NCBI GenBank assembly: GCA_947482825.1
Contig: CANKMT010000031.1
Location: 1 to 52,628 of the forward strand
Length of the DNA stretch: 52,628 bases
DNA from: Betaproteobacteria bacterium
GTDB taxonomy: Bacteria > Pseudomonadota > Gammaproteobacteria > Burkholderiales > SG8-39
Direction of reading: 5' to 3'
In this document: in pieces, positions 1 to 9,511 of the stretch
How positions within the stretch are numbered: position 1 is the first letter of the stretch
Layout of the letters: the number at the start of each line of letters is the position of its first letter
Notes under the pieces: model-generated
The model's input: the letters and a program-made list of their open reading frames with translations, nothing else
The model's database searches: none
What the model was told of the DNA's origin: nothing
Position numbers and translations under genes: made by a program

Positions 1-1
1 C

Positions 2-154
2 AATATCCGGGATGATCTGAAACACATTCAGTTGGCGCAATTGTTCAGCCCCAACGGTCGTGTCTGGCAGGTGACCGAACCGTCTTCGGATGCCGCTAAG
101 CGATTGAAAGCGCTCACAATCAAGCCGCCCAAACCGATTCTGAATCTGGATTGA
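2..154 (+). CDS. C-terminal fragment of an unidentified protein, possibly a transposase
   Basis: An open frame enters from the left edge and ends at a TGA at 152-154, giving about 50 residues with the ending KPPKPILNLD. The fragment is charged and mixed alpha/beta in character. It vaguely resembles the tail of IS1634/IS4-superfamily transposases, but that is an impression, not an alignment. It is immediately followed by decayed catabolic gene pieces on the other strand, which would suit the edge of a mobile element. The function is not established. Confidence 0.35.
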   Translation, partial: NIRDDLKHIQLAQLFSPNGRVWQVTEPSSDAAKRLKALTIKPPKPILNLD

Positions 155-251
155 GCGCCTTCCCCGCCTAGATACACACCGATTTCGGCAATATCGCCCA
201 AAGCCTTGTGCCATGCGGCTCTCCGAGGGACGTGTTACTCGGAAGTGTCAA

Positions 252-420
252 AGTCGGGCGAGAAGCGGCCATCTTGCCGTCGAGCGCGAAGGAGACCCTC
301 CCGGCGGTTTCGGCTGTGACATTTCCCTCAATCACCCGGCGCGCGTAGTCAATTTCGTCGGCCGAAGGGGTGTATTCCGCGTTCACGATGGGTGCCTGTC
401 CCGGATGGATGCCCCCGCCA
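252..420 (-). pseudogene. Remnant of a HpcH/HpaI (CitE-like) lyase, C-terminal piece
   Basis: On the minus strand about 55 codons read like the C-terminal end of citrate lyase beta/malyl-CoA lyase-type proteins. The characteristic stretch GIHPGQAPIVNAEYTPS is followed by DEIDYARRVIEG and FALDGKM. The TIM barrel that should precede it, with the acidic metal ligands, is absent. The piece is instead joined in frame to unrelated CaiB-like sequence. There is no plausible start or ribosome-binding site. I read it as a decayed leftover; the gene probably once worked in CoA-thioester metabolism. Confidence 0.5.
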
Positions 421-536
421 TGAACCCGAACCGGCGAAAACGCCCGGCCATGGTGCGAAAAGCTCCTCATTCCCCGAAATCCGCCTTCGGCTCGGCTTAT
501 AGCAGGCGATCCCATTTTATTGGTCGCAGCACACTT

Positions 537-680
537 GATCTTCCAGGCCCGCAACGCGTCGCCGGCCGGCGGTTCGACCCTGACGACCTCGGCGCCGAAA
601 TCCACGAGAAGTTATGTGAGCGTATTGTCTGCCACCAGACGGGACTGATCCAGTACACGTACGCTGGCCAGCGGCCCGAG
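537..680 (-). pseudogene. Remnant of a CaiB/BaiF-family CoA-transferase, N-terminal piece
   Basis: The minus-strand reading is GPLASVRVLDQSRLVADNTLT, an in-frame TAA at 612-614, then LLVDFGAEVVRVEPPAGDA and LRAWK. Family III CoA-transferases begin this way (GPLxGxRVLDxSR...LLADFGADVIKVEPPxGDxxR). The stop codon, two more stops just upstream and the lack of the remaining 350 or so residues show a dead gene. It continues directly into the CitE-like remnant, so at least two genes collapsed together here. No intact homologue is in the window. Confidence 0.55.
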
Positions 681-835
681 GAACTATTCGCGCAATTTCG
701 GTTACGGCGCCAATTCGACCCCCACGCTTCTATCCTGCTGCGACAAAGGAAATCCGATGATGCTTCCAATTTAGGCAATATATATTATCTCTTGGCCGCA
801 CTAGTATTGAATCTACGGAATTAAAAGTTGTACAT

Positions 836-3421
836 TTATACCACTGCTGGCGTTGTCGGCCGGATGCGCGAGCGTTGCAGGAACCAGATGAACGCGACCA
901 GCAACGCGGCCGGCACGAAGACCCAGAACGGTGAGGGTCGAGCCGGATTGAGCACTTTGACTTCGACGATCCTGAAGCCCTGCTCGACCCCGAGCTTCTT
1001 TGCGCGGCTTCCGAACTTGACGTTCGAAACCTCCAAGTCGTCCCCCATCGCTACGAGCGTCACCCCGCCCGTGCGCAAGCGTTCGCGTCCGTTTGCGCCT
1101 TCGCCCAAGGGCAGGGCGACCGTCTTGCGGATCGCCTTGCCTTCGATCGATTCGCCCGCGATCGTGACTGCAAGCCATTCGTCCGCGCCGAGTCTCCCGG
1201 CGATTACGTAGACCTCCTTCGCGGGCGCCGATTCGTACTTGGCATAAAACTGGTCGATCACCCAATCCGGACGGAAGAACAGAGACGTCGCGACCAAGAG
1301 CAATCCAATCTCCAGCCAGTTGCAGCGGGTCCTGAACCAGCCCATCGTAGCGGCGGCAAAAAGCAGGGAGGCCACGGTTGCACTGACCGCGACGACAGCG
1401 ATTTCCCACCACGAGCCGACCCCGATCAGCAGGATCTGGGGATTGAAGATGAAGACAAAAGGCAGGATCGCGGTGCGGAAGCTGTACCAAGTGGCCTGCA
1501 GTCCGGTGGCGTTCGGGTCGTCGCCGGAAATTGCCGCCGCCGCGTAGGAGGCGAGCCCCACGGGGGGGGTCACATCGGCCATGATCCCGAAATAAAATAC
1601 GAAAAGGTGTACAGCGATCAGCGGGATCACGATATCGCTTCGCGCGCCGAGTTCAACGATGACCGGGGCCATGAGCGTGGCCACCAGGATGTAGTTCGCC
1701 GTCGTCGGCACGCCAGCGCCGATCAGCAGGCAGATAACGGCGGTCAGGACGAGCATGACGAGCACATTGCCGGCCGAAATCTGCTCGACGAAATCGGTCA
1801 TCATGAGGCCCATGCCGGTCAGGGTGATCACGCCGACGATGAGTCCGGCACTGGCGCAGGCGACGCCGATACCGATCATGCTTCTCGAGCCAAGCACCAG
1901 GCCTTTCCACAAGTCGGTGAACCCCCTGCAAACGCCCTCGCGCACCAGGCCTGTACGGCGGAACAGGGCAATCAGAGCCGGCTGTACGACGACGAGCACG
2001 ATGGCCGTGGCGGTTGCCCAGAAAGCGGATGTCCCCGGCGAAAGCTCTTCGACCATCAGGCACCAGAGCAACACGACGATCGGGATGAAGAAGTGCAACC
2101 CGGCCCGCACTGTCGGCCATGGCTCCGGAAGATGCAGTACGGGGGCGAGCGGATCATCTTGCGGAACTTCGGGATACCGGGCGGAAAACGCCAGCAGCCC
2201 GATATAGGTCGCGAAAGTGAACCCCGCCAGCGCCCACGAAGCGCCGTCGCCGAAGACCCAGCGCACAGTGGTGATTCCGTAGTAGATCAGCGCACAGGCC
2301 GCCAATGTGCCACTCACCCCAAGCGCCCAGCCCAGCACTCTCTGCAGCGCCGTGCGCACATAGCCGCGTGGGATGACTTTCAGGTCGTATTTCATCGCCT
2401 CGAGATGGACGATGTAGAAAAGCGCGATGTAGGAAATGATCGCCGGCAGCGCGGCATGCTTGCAGATCTCCGGGTAGGGGATCCCCACGTACTCGACCAT
2501 GAGGAACGCAGCCGCGCCCATCACCGGCGGCATGAGTTGGCCGTTGATCGACGACGTGGCCTCGATCGCGCCCGCCTTGACGCCCGAGTAGCCGGTCCGC
2601 TTCATAAGCGGAATAGTGAAGATCCCGCCGGATACCACGTTGGACACCGAAGAACCGGACACGACCCCGTTCAGCGCCGACGAAACCACCGCCACCTTTG
2701 CCGGCCCGCCGCGAAGGTGACCCAGGAGCGCGATCGACACCTGCATCATGTAGTTGCCGGCACCCGCAATGTCGAGAAGCGTGCCAAACAGGACGAACAG
2801 GAAGATGAATTGCACCGACACGCCTAGGGCGACTCCATACACGCCCTCGGTCGTCAGCCACATGTGCGAAACAAAACGCTGCACGGTTGCGCCTTTGTGC
2901 TGGATCACCTCCGGCATCAGCGGACCGGCAAAAATATAGACAAGGAACAGGCCGGTGGTGATGAGCATGCCAAGGCCCATCGCACGCCGCGTCGCCTCGA
3001 GCATGATGCCCACGCCAACCAGGCCGACCGTCATGTCCATCGCCGTCGGCTTTCCCGGCCGTGTCGCCAGTTCGTTGTAATACAGATAAAGGTACGCAGC
3101 GCAGAACGCCCCAACAGCCGCCAGCACCCAGTCCAATACCGGCACGGCAGTAAGTGAAGAACGTTTGAACGCAGGAAAGGCGGCAAACGCAAGGAACACG
3201 GAGAACGCAAGGTGGACCGCGCGCGCCTCGGTGTCATTGAAGATCCCAAAGCCAACCACGAACGGTAGCGGCGAGGCATACCAGATTTGGAACAGCGACC
3301 ACGCCGCCGCGACCACCGCGAGAAAAACGCCGACAGAACCCGTTGGCTCGCGGCCGCCGAGGTCGGCTTCCTTGACGAGTTGCTCGAGGTCGGCGGTCGC
3401 CGGCCGGGCTGCCTGGCTCAT
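836..3421 (-). CDS. TRAP transporter fused permease (4TM/12TM), TAXI type
   Basis: About 861 residues. Hydrophobic helices fill most of the chain, corresponding to a fused small (DctQ-like) and large (DctM-like) TRAP subunit. Typical DctM stretches are visible, such as SALNGVVSGSSVSNVVSGG and MPPVMGAAAFLMVEYVGIPY. The last roughly 170 residues match the DUF3394 extension with a PDZ-like turn (VKFGSRAKKLGVEQG) and a final membrane helix. It would import an organic acid with the sodium gradient, using the binding protein encoded just upstream. Two ATGs lie two codons apart. The AGGGA motif is correctly spaced only for the second (3421). An intrinsic terminator lies between the two transport genes. 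Substrate unknown; some TAXI systems carry glutamate or 2-oxoglutarate. Confidence 0.93.
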   Translation of the reverse strand: MSQAARPATADLEQLVKEADLGGREPTGSVGVFLAVVAAAWSLFQIWYASPLPFVVGFGIFNDTEARAVHLAFSVFLAFAAFPAFKRSSLTAVPVLDWVLAAVGAFCAAYLYLYYNELATRPGKPTAMDMTVGLVGVGIMLEATRRAMGLGMLITTGLFLVYIFAGPLMPEVIQHKGATVQRFVSHMWLTTEGVYGVALGVSVQFIFLFVLFGTLLDIAGAGNYMMQVSIALLGHLRGGPAKVAVVSSALNGVVSGSSVSNVVSGGIFTIPLMKRTGYSGVKAGAIEATSSINGQLMPPVMGAAAFLMVEYVGIPYPEICKHAALPAIISYIALFYIVHLEAMKYDLKVIPRGYVRTALQRVLGWALGVSGTLAACALIYYGITTVRWVFGDGASWALAGFTFATYIGLLAFSARYPEVPQDDPLAPVLHLPEPWPTVRAGLHFFIPIVVLLWCLMVEELSPGTSAFWATATAIVLVVVQPALIALFRRTGLVREGVCRGFTDLWKGLVLGSRSMIGIGVACASAGLIVGVITLTGMGLMMTDFVEQISAGNVLVMLVLTAVICLLIGAGVPTTANYILVATLMAPVIVELGARSDIVIPLIAVHLFVFYFGIMADVTPPVGLASYAAAAISGDDPNATGLQATWYSFRTAILPFVFIFNPQILLIGVGSWWEIAVVAVSATVASLLFAAATMGWFRTRCNWLEIGLLLVATSLFFRPDWVIDQFYAKYESAPAKEVYVIAGRLGADEWLAVTIAGESIEGKAIRKTVALPLGEGANGRERLRTGGVTLVAMGDDLEVSNVKFGSRAKKLGVEQGFRIVEVKVLNPARPSPFWVFVPAALLVAFIWFLQRSRIRPTTPAVV

Positions 3422-3439
3422 GAACATTCCCTGGAAAAC

Positions 3440-3466
3440 AAAAAGGGCGGAACTCTCATTCCGCCC
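3440..3466 (-). terminator. Intrinsic terminator between TAXI binding protein and permease genes
   Basis: Read on the minus strand, GGGCGGAA, a 6-nt loop and TTCCGCCC are followed by TTTTTG. The 8-bp perfect stem with its U-run lies 25 nt past the binding-protein stop and 20 nt before the permease start. It would lower permease expression relative to the binding protein, which is needed in excess. Confidence 0.75.
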
Positions 3467-3491
3467 CCCGTTCCCTTGTCGAAGGTCCCGC

Positions 3492-4454
3492 CTATTTCAG
3501 CCAGCCCTTTTCCTTGTAGTACCTCACCGCGCCTTCATGCAGGGGCGCCGAGAGGCCATCCTTGATCATGCTCTGGGGCGAAAGGATTGCCAGCGCCGGA
3601 TGAAGTTTCTTGAATTCATCGAAATTGTCGAACACGCCTTTGACCACGGCGTAGACCGTGTCCGCCGGCACCTTGCTCGAAGACACCATGGTCGCGAGTA
3701 CGCCATAAGTCTTGGTATCCGCGGTGTTACTCGGATAAAGCCCTCCGGGTATCGTCGCGTAAGCGTAATAGGGCTTTTCTTTGACGAGTTTATCGACCGC
3801 CGGGCCCGTCAGCGAAACCAGCTTGGCGCCGCAGGAGGTCGTGGGGTCCTGGATGTTCGCCGAGGGATGACCGACGCCGTAGAAGAACCCGTCGATCTTG
3901 CCGTCGCAGAGAGCCGCGCCATGCTCATCGGCCTTCAACTCCGAAGCGAGCGCAAAGTCACCGAGCTTCCAGCCCATCGAAACGAGCAGCTCCTCCATCG
4001 AAGCACGCGTGCCGGAGCCGGGGTTGCCAACGTTGAATTTCTTCCCTTTGAAATCAGCGAAGGACTTGATGTTCGCTTCTTTGCGCGCAAGCACAGTAAA
4101 GGGCTCGGGGTGCAGCGAAAAGACCGAGCGAAGGTCGGAGTGGGCACCGTCCTTGAACTGGGCGAGCCCCTTGACCGCGTTGTACTGGACATCTGATTGG
4201 GTCGCGCCCAGGTCCAGTTCACCCGCCTTGATCGTATTGACGTTAAACACAGACCCGCCGGTCGACTCCACGGAGCAACGGATATTGTGAACCTTGCGGT
4301 CCTTGTTGACGAGACGACAGATCGCTCCCCCGGCCGCGTAGTAGACCCCCGTAACCCCACCGGTACCAATCGTGACGTACTTCTGCTGCGCCTGGACCGA
4401 CGGCGCGGCAAGCGTTGCGGCCAGCACCGCCGCCGAAAACAATGCCTTGTTCAT
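3492..4454 (-). CDS. TAXI-family TRAP transporter solute-binding protein
   Basis: A 320-residue periplasmic binding protein. The N-terminus has a clear signal peptide ending near SVQAQQ. The mature part starts with [19 protein letters not shown], the signature of the TAXI (TRAP-associated extracytoplasmic immunogenic) family. Two lobes are expected. CRLVNKDRK followed by [12 protein letters not shown] is also standard for the family. It captures a solute and hands it to the fused permease downstream. The start is supported by AAGGGG six bases before the ATG. Binding-protein sequence does not tell the ligand; glutamate or a dicarboxylate is possible by family analogy only. Confidence 0.95.
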   Translation of the reverse strand: MNKALFSAAVLAATLAAPSVQAQQKYVTIGTGGVTGVYYAAGGAICRLVNKDRKVHNIRCSVESTGGSVFNVNTIKAGELDLGATQSDVQYNAVKGLAQFKDGAHSDLRSVFSLHPEPFTVLARKEANIKSFADFKGKKFNVGNPGSGTRASMEELLVSMGWKLGDFALASELKADEHGAALCDGKIDGFFYGVGHPSANIQDPTTSCGAKLVSLTGPAVDKLVKEKPYYAYATIPGGLYPSNTADTKTYGVLATMVSSSKVPADTVYAVVKGVFDNFDEFKKLHPALAILSPQSMIKDGLSAPLHEGAVRYYKEKGWLK

Positions 4455-4499
4455 GAAAGACCCCTTAGGAAGCGACGGGGAAGCTTATCGAACCGTGCC

Positions 4500-5843
4500 T
4501 TAGGCAGCAAGCGCCGCCGAGGCGCCCAGCGTCGAAGCCAAAGCCATCGAGAATTTCTCGACCAATTCATCGAGCTGCTTTTCCTCGATGATGAACGGGG
4601 GCGCGAACAACACATGGTCGCCCTGCACACCGTCCAGCGTGCCGCCCATCGGATAGCACATGAGACCCGCATCCAGGGCGGCCTTCTTGAGGCGGCCGTT
4701 CACCCTGCGCGAGGCCTCGAACGGCCTCTTGCTCGCGCGATCCTCGACGAGTTCTATCGCCCTGAACAAGCCTTTGCCGCGAATCTCCCCGACATGTGGG
4801 TGGCCGCCAAACGCGGAACGCAGCTTGTATTCCAGGACCTCGCCCATCGGCTTCACGCGTGCGAGCAGGCCATCCTCGTGCAGGCGCTTCTGCACCGCCA
4901 GAGCGCCGGCACAAGCTGCGGCGTGGCCTAGGTAAGTATGCCCATGCTGGAAGAACCCGCTTCCACCGATGATCGTCTCGTACACCCGGAGCGAGGCGAT
5001 GACTGCGCCGATTGGCTGATAGCCTGCCCCGAGGCCTTTGGCGACGCAAACCAGGTCGGGCACGACGCCTTCGTCTTCGAAGGTAAACAACGACCCGCAG
5101 CGCCCCATGCCGCACATGACCTCGTCGAGGATAAGCAGGACGCCGTACTTGTCGCAAACTTCGCGCACCTTCCGGAAATAGCCCGCTACCGGGACGACGG
5201 CACCGAGTGTCGCGCCTACGACGGTCTCGGCAACGAAAGCGATCACCTTGTCCCCGCCCAGGCGCACGATTTCGGCCTCGAGCTCCGCCGCTAGGCGCAG
5301 GCCGTAGACTTCATCCGTTTCGCCCGCCTGCTTGCCGCGATAGGCGTAGCAAGGCGACACATGCGACACATCGATCAGCAGCGGCTCGAACTGCTTGCGG
5401 CGCCCTGCGTTGCCGCCTACGGCAAGTGCGCCCAACGTATTGCCGTGGTAGCTGCCCCTCCTTGCAATGATATGCTCGCGTTGCGGTTCGCCTTTCTCGA
5501 CGAAGTACTGACGCGCCAGCTTGAGTGCCGCCTCGACGGCCTCCGAACCGCCCGAAACGAAGTACACGCGGTCGAAAGACGCGGGTGCGTGCCGGATCAG
5601 TTCATCGGCCAGCGACTCCATGGGCTCGTTGCTGAAGAACGAGGTGTGGGCGAAAGGCAGGCGATCGAGCTGGGCCTTGATCGCTGCGATCACTGCATGG
5701 TCGGTATGTCCCAGGCACGACACCGCTGCACCTCCAGAGGCATCGAGGTATCGCTTACCATGACTGTCTACCAAGTAGACACCGTCACCGCGGACCGCAA
5801 CCGGATATTCGTTTTTCGGGGTGCGATGGAAGACGTGGCTCAT
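4500..5843 (-). CDS. Class III pyridoxal-phosphate aminotransferase
   Basis: A 447-residue fold-type I aminotransferase. Visible landmarks are the phosphate-binding SGGSEAVEAALKLARQY, the RRGSYHGNT motif, LILDEVMCGMGRCG with the Asp that pairs the PLP nitrogen, and VAKGLGAGYQPIGA with the Schiff-base lysine near residue 268. It transfers an amino group, probably from an omega-amino acid or amine, to 2-oxoglutarate or pyruvate; the donor cannot be read from sequence. The ATG at 5843 is preceded by GGAGGG. An upstream in-frame start at 5903 would run into pckG and was rejected. The position between pckG and the TAXI transporter suggests catabolism of an imported amino compound. Confidence 0.93.
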   Translation of the reverse strand: MSHVFHRTPKNEYPVAVRGDGVYLVDSHGKRYLDASGGAAVSCLGHTDHAVIAAIKAQLDRLPFAHTSFFSNEPMESLADELIRHAPASFDRVYFVSGGSEAVEAALKLARQYFVEKGEPQREHIIARRGSYHGNTLGALAVGGNAGRRKQFEPLLIDVSHVSPCYAYRGKQAGETDEVYGLRLAAELEAEIVRLGGDKVIAFVAETVVGATLGAVVPVAGYFRKVREVCDKYGVLLILDEVMCGMGRCGSLFTFEDEGVVPDLVCVAKGLGAGYQPIGAVIASLRVYETIIGGSGFFQHGHTYLGHAAACAGALAVQKRLHEDGLLARVKPMGEVLEYKLRSAFGGHPHVGEIRGKGLFRAIELVEDRASKRPFEASRRVNGRLKKAALDAGLMCYPMGGTLDGVQGDHVLFAPPFIIEEKQLDELVEKFSMALASTLGASAALAA

Positions 5844-5859
5844 GCGACCCTCCGTGCAA

Positions 5860-7689
5860 TCAGGCGGCGAGCTTTTCGTGCAGGAGCGTCCGCCGGGTTT
5901 CAAGTTCCCGGGGCAGGTGGCTCCCGAGCTTGCCGAGCAACTCGTCGTGGGAATGCAGTTCTTCGGCCCAAGCGTCGTGCTCGACCTCGCTCAGCTCCGC
6001 ATACTGATCGCGCGTGAACTTTTCAAGGCCACTCCACGAAAGGTCCTCATAGCGCGGCATGATCCCCAAGGCCGTGGCGCTACCCTCTGCGCTGCCTTCG
6101 CAACGCTCGACAATCCACTGCAACACGCGCATGTTCTCGCTGAATCCGGGCCAGATGAACTTCCCGGCCGCATCGCGCCGGAACCAATTCACCCGGAAAA
6201 TCCTCGGCACCCGGTTGACTGTCTTGCCGACTTTCAGCCAATGGGCGAAATAGTCCCCGATGTTGTAGCCGCAGAACGCCAGCATCGCCATCGGGTCGCG
6301 CCGGACCACCCCGACCTTTCCCGTAATCGCGGCTGTTGTCTCTGAACCCAGTGTCGCCGCCATGTAGACGCCGTCCTCCCAGGTCGGAGCCTCGACGACC
6401 AACGGCACCGTCGATGACCGGCGCCCGCCGAACAGAAAGGCCGAGATCGGCACGCCGTCCGGATCCTCCCACTTCGGATCCATCGATGGACACTGCGCCG
6501 CGGGCACAGTGAATCGCGCATTTGCGTGTGCCGCGAGTCGCCCGCTCGATGGTGTCCAGTCGTTGCCTTGCCAGTCGATCAGTTCAGGCGGCGGCGTTTC
6601 GGTCATGCCCTCCCACCACACGTCGCCCTCGGGCGTAAGCGCCACGTTTGTGAAGATCACATTCGAGCGCAATGTTTTCATCGCATTCGGGTTGGTCGCC
6701 TCCGATGTGCCTGGAGCCACACCGAAAAATCCCGCTTCCGGATTGATGGCATAGAAGCGACCATCTTTGCCTGGCTTGATCCAGGCGATATCCTCTCCAA
6801 CCGTCGTGATCTTCCAGCCTGCGTAACTCTTCGGAGGGATCAGCATGGCGAAGTTCGTCTTGCCGCAAGCCGATGGGAATGCTGCAGAGACGTAGTGCTT
6901 TTCACCCTTCGGCGACTCGACGCCGAGGATCAGCATGTGTTCGGCCAGCCACCCCTCGTCACGCGCCATGATCGAAGCGATGCGCAACGCCAAGCACTTC
7001 TTGCCCAGAAGCGCATTGCCCCCGTATCCGGACCCGAAAGACCAGATCTCGCGAGTCTCGGGAAAATGCACGATCCACTTTTCATTGTCGTTGCAAGGCC
7101 AAGGCACATCCTTCTGACCAAGGGGCAGCGGCGCACCCACCGAGTGCAAGCAGGGGACGAACGCGCCATCCACCCCCAGGTGGTCGACGACGGGTCGACC
7201 CATACGGGTCATCATGCGCATGTTGACGACGACGTAGGCCGAATCGGAAATCTCGACGCCGACCTGCGCGATATGCGAACCGATAGGGCCCATCGAAAAG
7301 GGCACCACGTACATTGTGCGTCCACGCATGCAGCCATCGAAAAGGTGATTGAGCGTGCCGCGCATTTCCCCAGGATCGACCCAGTTGTTCGTGGGGCCCG
7401 CGTCATCCTTCTTGGCGCTGCAGATGAAGGTCCGGTCTTCCATGCGGGCCACATCCGTCGGATGCGAGCGCGCAAGATAGCTGTAGGGGCGCAGCTTTTC
7501 ATTCAGCTTGAGGAAAGTGCCCGCACTGACGAGCTCGTCGCAGAGACGGTCGTACTCCTCCTGCGACCCGTCGCACCACACGACCCGCGCGGGTTTGGTG
7601 AGCCGCGCCATTTCGGCCACCCACTCGCGCAAGCGAACGTGACGCACGTAAGACGGTGCTTTGAAAATGTTAGTGCTCTGCCGGTCCAT
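5860..7689 (-). CDS. pckG: Phosphoenolpyruvate carboxykinase (GTP)
   Basis: A 609-residue protein, the usual size of the GTP-dependent enzyme. It converts oxaloacetate and GTP to PEP, GDP and CO2, the first committed step of gluconeogenesis. The hallmark active-site loop [14 protein letters not shown], containing the reactive cysteine and P-loop lysine, is present near residues 265-280. [15 protein letters not shown] and [14 protein letters not shown] are also characteristic. The start is supported by GGAG eight bases upstream. It lies head of the aminotransferase-TAXI-TRAP string, with only 16 bp before the aminotransferase start, so co-transcription is likely. This fits growth on amino or organic acids, which needs gluconeogenesis. 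Confidence 0.97.
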   Translation of the reverse strand: MDRQSTNIFKAPSYVRHVRLREWVAEMARLTKPARVVWCDGSQEEYDRLCDELVSAGTFLKLNEKLRPYSYLARSHPTDVARMEDRTFICSAKKDDAGPTNNWVDPGEMRGTLNHLFDGCMRGRTMYVVPFSMGPIGSHIAQVGVEISDSAYVVVNMRMMTRMGRPVVDHLGVDGAFVPCLHSVGAPLPLGQKDVPWPCNDNEKWIVHFPETREIWSFGSGYGGNALLGKKCLALRIASIMARDEGWLAEHMLILGVESPKGEKHYVSAAFPSACGKTNFAMLIPPKSYAGWKITTVGEDIAWIKPGKDGRFYAINPEAGFFGVAPGTSEATNPNAMKTLRSNVIFTNVALTPEGDVWWEGMTETPPPELIDWQGNDWTPSSGRLAAHANARFTVPAAQCPSMDPKWEDPDGVPISAFLFGGRRSSTVPLVVEAPTWEDGVYMAATLGSETTAAITGKVGVVRRDPMAMLAFCGYNIGDYFAHWLKVGKTVNRVPRIFRVNWFRRDAAGKFIWPGFSENMRVLQWIVERCEGSAEGSATALGIMPRYEDLSWSGLEKFTRDQYAELSEVEHDAWAEELHSHDELLGKLGSHLPRELETRRTLLHEKLAA

Positions 7690-7703
7690 CAGGTGCGCTC
7701 CAA

Positions 7704-7733
7704 AATGAAAACGGCCCTGGGCTGGCCGGGCCG
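7704..7733 (-). terminator. Possible intrinsic terminator upstream of pckG
   Basis: On the minus strand, CGGCCC, a 10-nt loop and GGGCCG are followed by TTTTCATTTT. The 6-bp G+C stem ends 22 nt before the pckG start. It may end transcripts running out of the rpmH-mnmE block, or act in the pckG leader. The U-tract is interrupted, so strength is uncertain. Confidence 0.5.
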
Positions 7734-7863
7734 ATATGTTTTTGAATTCCGATGGACTTCATTGTATCGCGAGGGGAAAGCCGGGGCTAGTTGGCGGGCT
7801 GCCGAGGCTGGCCGGGGATGCCGCGCAGCAATTCAGCGAGGCCTGTTTCAAGCCTTTGTATCG

Positions 7864-8133
7864 TTATGACTTTCCGTATTTTGTTGCAAGCGACCGAGCG
7901 AACCGGAACATCGTCCCCGTCCCGGTAACTAACACGATCACGCGAGTAACGTGCGCGGTGGTGACCAAGGGCACACCGAGTTGCAGCACTTCGGCGGTAT
8001 GGCACATCTCTGCAATCCCGCCGGGCGCGGTCGCCAGCACCACGCTGGGCACTGACAGTCCATAGACCCAGGCAAGGCCCGCCCCCAGTGGTGCTGCCGG
8101 GCAAATGGCCAGCACGAAGAGCGAGGAGCGGAT
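7864..8133 (-). pseudogene. C-terminal remnant of an AbrB-family membrane protein
   Basis: An open stretch of about 90 codons begins right after an in-frame TGA (8134-8136) and reads LGAGLAWVYGLSVPSVVLA, then TAPGGIAEMCHTAEVLQLGV and PLVTTAHVTRVIVL. This corresponds to the last part of AbrB-type integral membrane proteins (often misannotated as ammonia monooxygenase), where PGGxAEM is conserved. The family normally has about 340 residues, so two thirds of the gene is missing. The piece directly follows mnmE (28 bp gap). A 124-codon open frame in another phase over the same bases looks random in composition. Confidence 0.6.
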
Positions 8134-8161
8134 TCAATAGCGTATCGCGCACAGCCTTCAA

Positions 8162-9511
8162 TTACTTGCCGACGCAGAACCGGGAAAAGATTTCTCCGAG
8201 CAGGTCATCGGCGCTGAACTCACCCGTAATGCTGGAAAGGGCCCGTTGCGCCAGGCGCAACTCTTCGGCGAGGAATTCCCAGTTTTCGTGTTGCTCGGCC
8301 GCTGCGTCAAGGCGCGCACCAGCTTCCGCCAGGGCCCGAAGCTGGCGTTCGCGTGCAACGAACAGCGATTCGCCGGACAGATCCCACCCCGCCGCCTCGA
8401 GTAACTCCATCCGCAACAAGTCGATCCCTGCCCCGGTCTTCGCCGAGATGAACACCTCATTGGACCGGTCATCCCGCCGGCCCGGCGCGAGACCGGCCAA
8501 GTCGATCTTGTTCCAAACGAGGATCTGCTTGGCTCCGTCCGGGAACCGATCGAGGATCGCCCGGTCCTCCGGCTGCAAGCCATTGACCGCGTCGACCATC
8601 ATCACCACGAGGTCGGCTCGTCCCAGCTCGCGCCAAGTCCGTTCGATGCCTAAACGCTCGATCTCGTCTGTTGTGGCGTGCAGGCCGGCCGTATCGACAA
8701 TGTTCAGCGGCACGCCCTCGATCGATACGGTTTCACGAACGGTATCGCGCGTCGTCCCGGGTATCGGAGTGACGATTGCCCGCTCTTCACCGGCCAGTCT
8801 GTTTAGGAGGCTCGACTTGCCCACATTCGGGCGCCCCGCAAGCACCACATTGATCCCTGACCTCAACAGGCTGCCTTGCCGGCTGCTCCTCAGGACCGAG
8901 GCTAGTGCGTTCCGGGTTTCGGAGAGCCTCACGCGCGTGTCTTCCCGATGAACCTCTTCGATTTCCTCTTCCGGAAAGTCGAGGGACGCTTCTGTCAGGG
9001 CCCTCAGGTCGGTGAGCTGCCTCACCAACGCTTCGATTGCGCCGGAGAATTCGCCCGTCAGCGAGCGAAGCGCCCCTCGCGCAGCCTTGGCCGTAGCCGC
9101 ACCAATAAGGTCGGCGACAGCCTCGGCCTGCGCGAGATCCAGTTTGCCATTCAGGAATGCGCGCCGCGTGAACTCACCAGGCTCCGCCAGCCTTGCGCCG
9201 GCATCGATGCAGGCCGCAAGCACCAAGCCAAGTGCAACGGGACTGCCATGACCCTGCAGTTCCAGGACTGGCTCCCCGGTATAGGACGCCGGTCCAGGGA
9301 AATAGATCGCAAGCCCACTTTCGATCTGGTCGCCGCGCGCATCGCGCACAGCGACCCTCGTTGCATGGCGAGGCGCGGGCAGCCTGCCGATCAGCGCAAC
9401 GGCGAGGGCCGGGACGCTTGGACCCGAGACCCGAACTACGCCTATGCCGCCAAGTCCGGCGGGCGTGGCGATCGCCGCAATCGTGTCGTGGGCCGGGTCA
9501 GCGTTTTCCAT
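8162..9511 (-). CDS. mnmE: tRNA-modifying GTPase MnmE
   Basis: 449 residues. With MnmG it makes the 5-aminomethyl-type modification of the wobble uridine in several tRNAs. Order: N-terminal folate-binding domain ([16 protein letters not shown] at the start), helical domain, inserted G domain and C-terminal helix. G-domain motifs are [12 protein letters not shown] (G1), [10 protein letters not shown] (G2), DTAGLH (G3) and NKIDL (G4). It ends with FCVGK, the family's conserved C-x-G-K tail with the catalytic cysteine. The start overlaps the yidC end by 14 bp, so the two are translationally close. Its place after yidC is the standard order in proteobacteria. Confidence 0.97.
   Translation of the reverse strand: MENADPAHDTIAAIATPAGLGGIGVVRVSGPSVPALAVALIGRLPAPRHATRVAVRDARGDQIESGLAIYFPGPASYTGEPVLELQGHGSPVALGLVLAACIDAGARLAEPGEFTRRAFLNGKLDLAQAEAVADLIGAATAKAARGALRSLTGEFSGAIEALVRQLTDLRALTEASLDFPEEEIEEVHREDTRVRLSETRNALASVLRSSRQGSLLRSGINVVLAGRPNVGKSSLLNRLAGEERAIVTPIPGTTRDTVRETVSIEGVPLNIVDTAGLHATTDEIERLGIERTWRELGRADLVVMMVDAVNGLQPEDRAILDRFPDGAKQILVWNKIDLAGLAPGRRDDRSNEVFISAKTGAGIDLLRMELLEAAGWDLSGESLFVARERQLRALAEAGARLDAAAEQHENWEFLAEELRLAQRALSSITGEFSADDLLGEIFSRFCVGK

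Noticed and set aside
213-824. 203-codon open frame on the plus strand in the left-edge region
   Set aside because: It covers the strand opposite the CaiB/CitE remnants, has random-looking composition and no start signal.
1607-2827. 406-codon open frame opposite the TRAP permease
   Set aside because: Same antisense artefact: very rich in His, Asp, Arg and Gln, with no homology visible.
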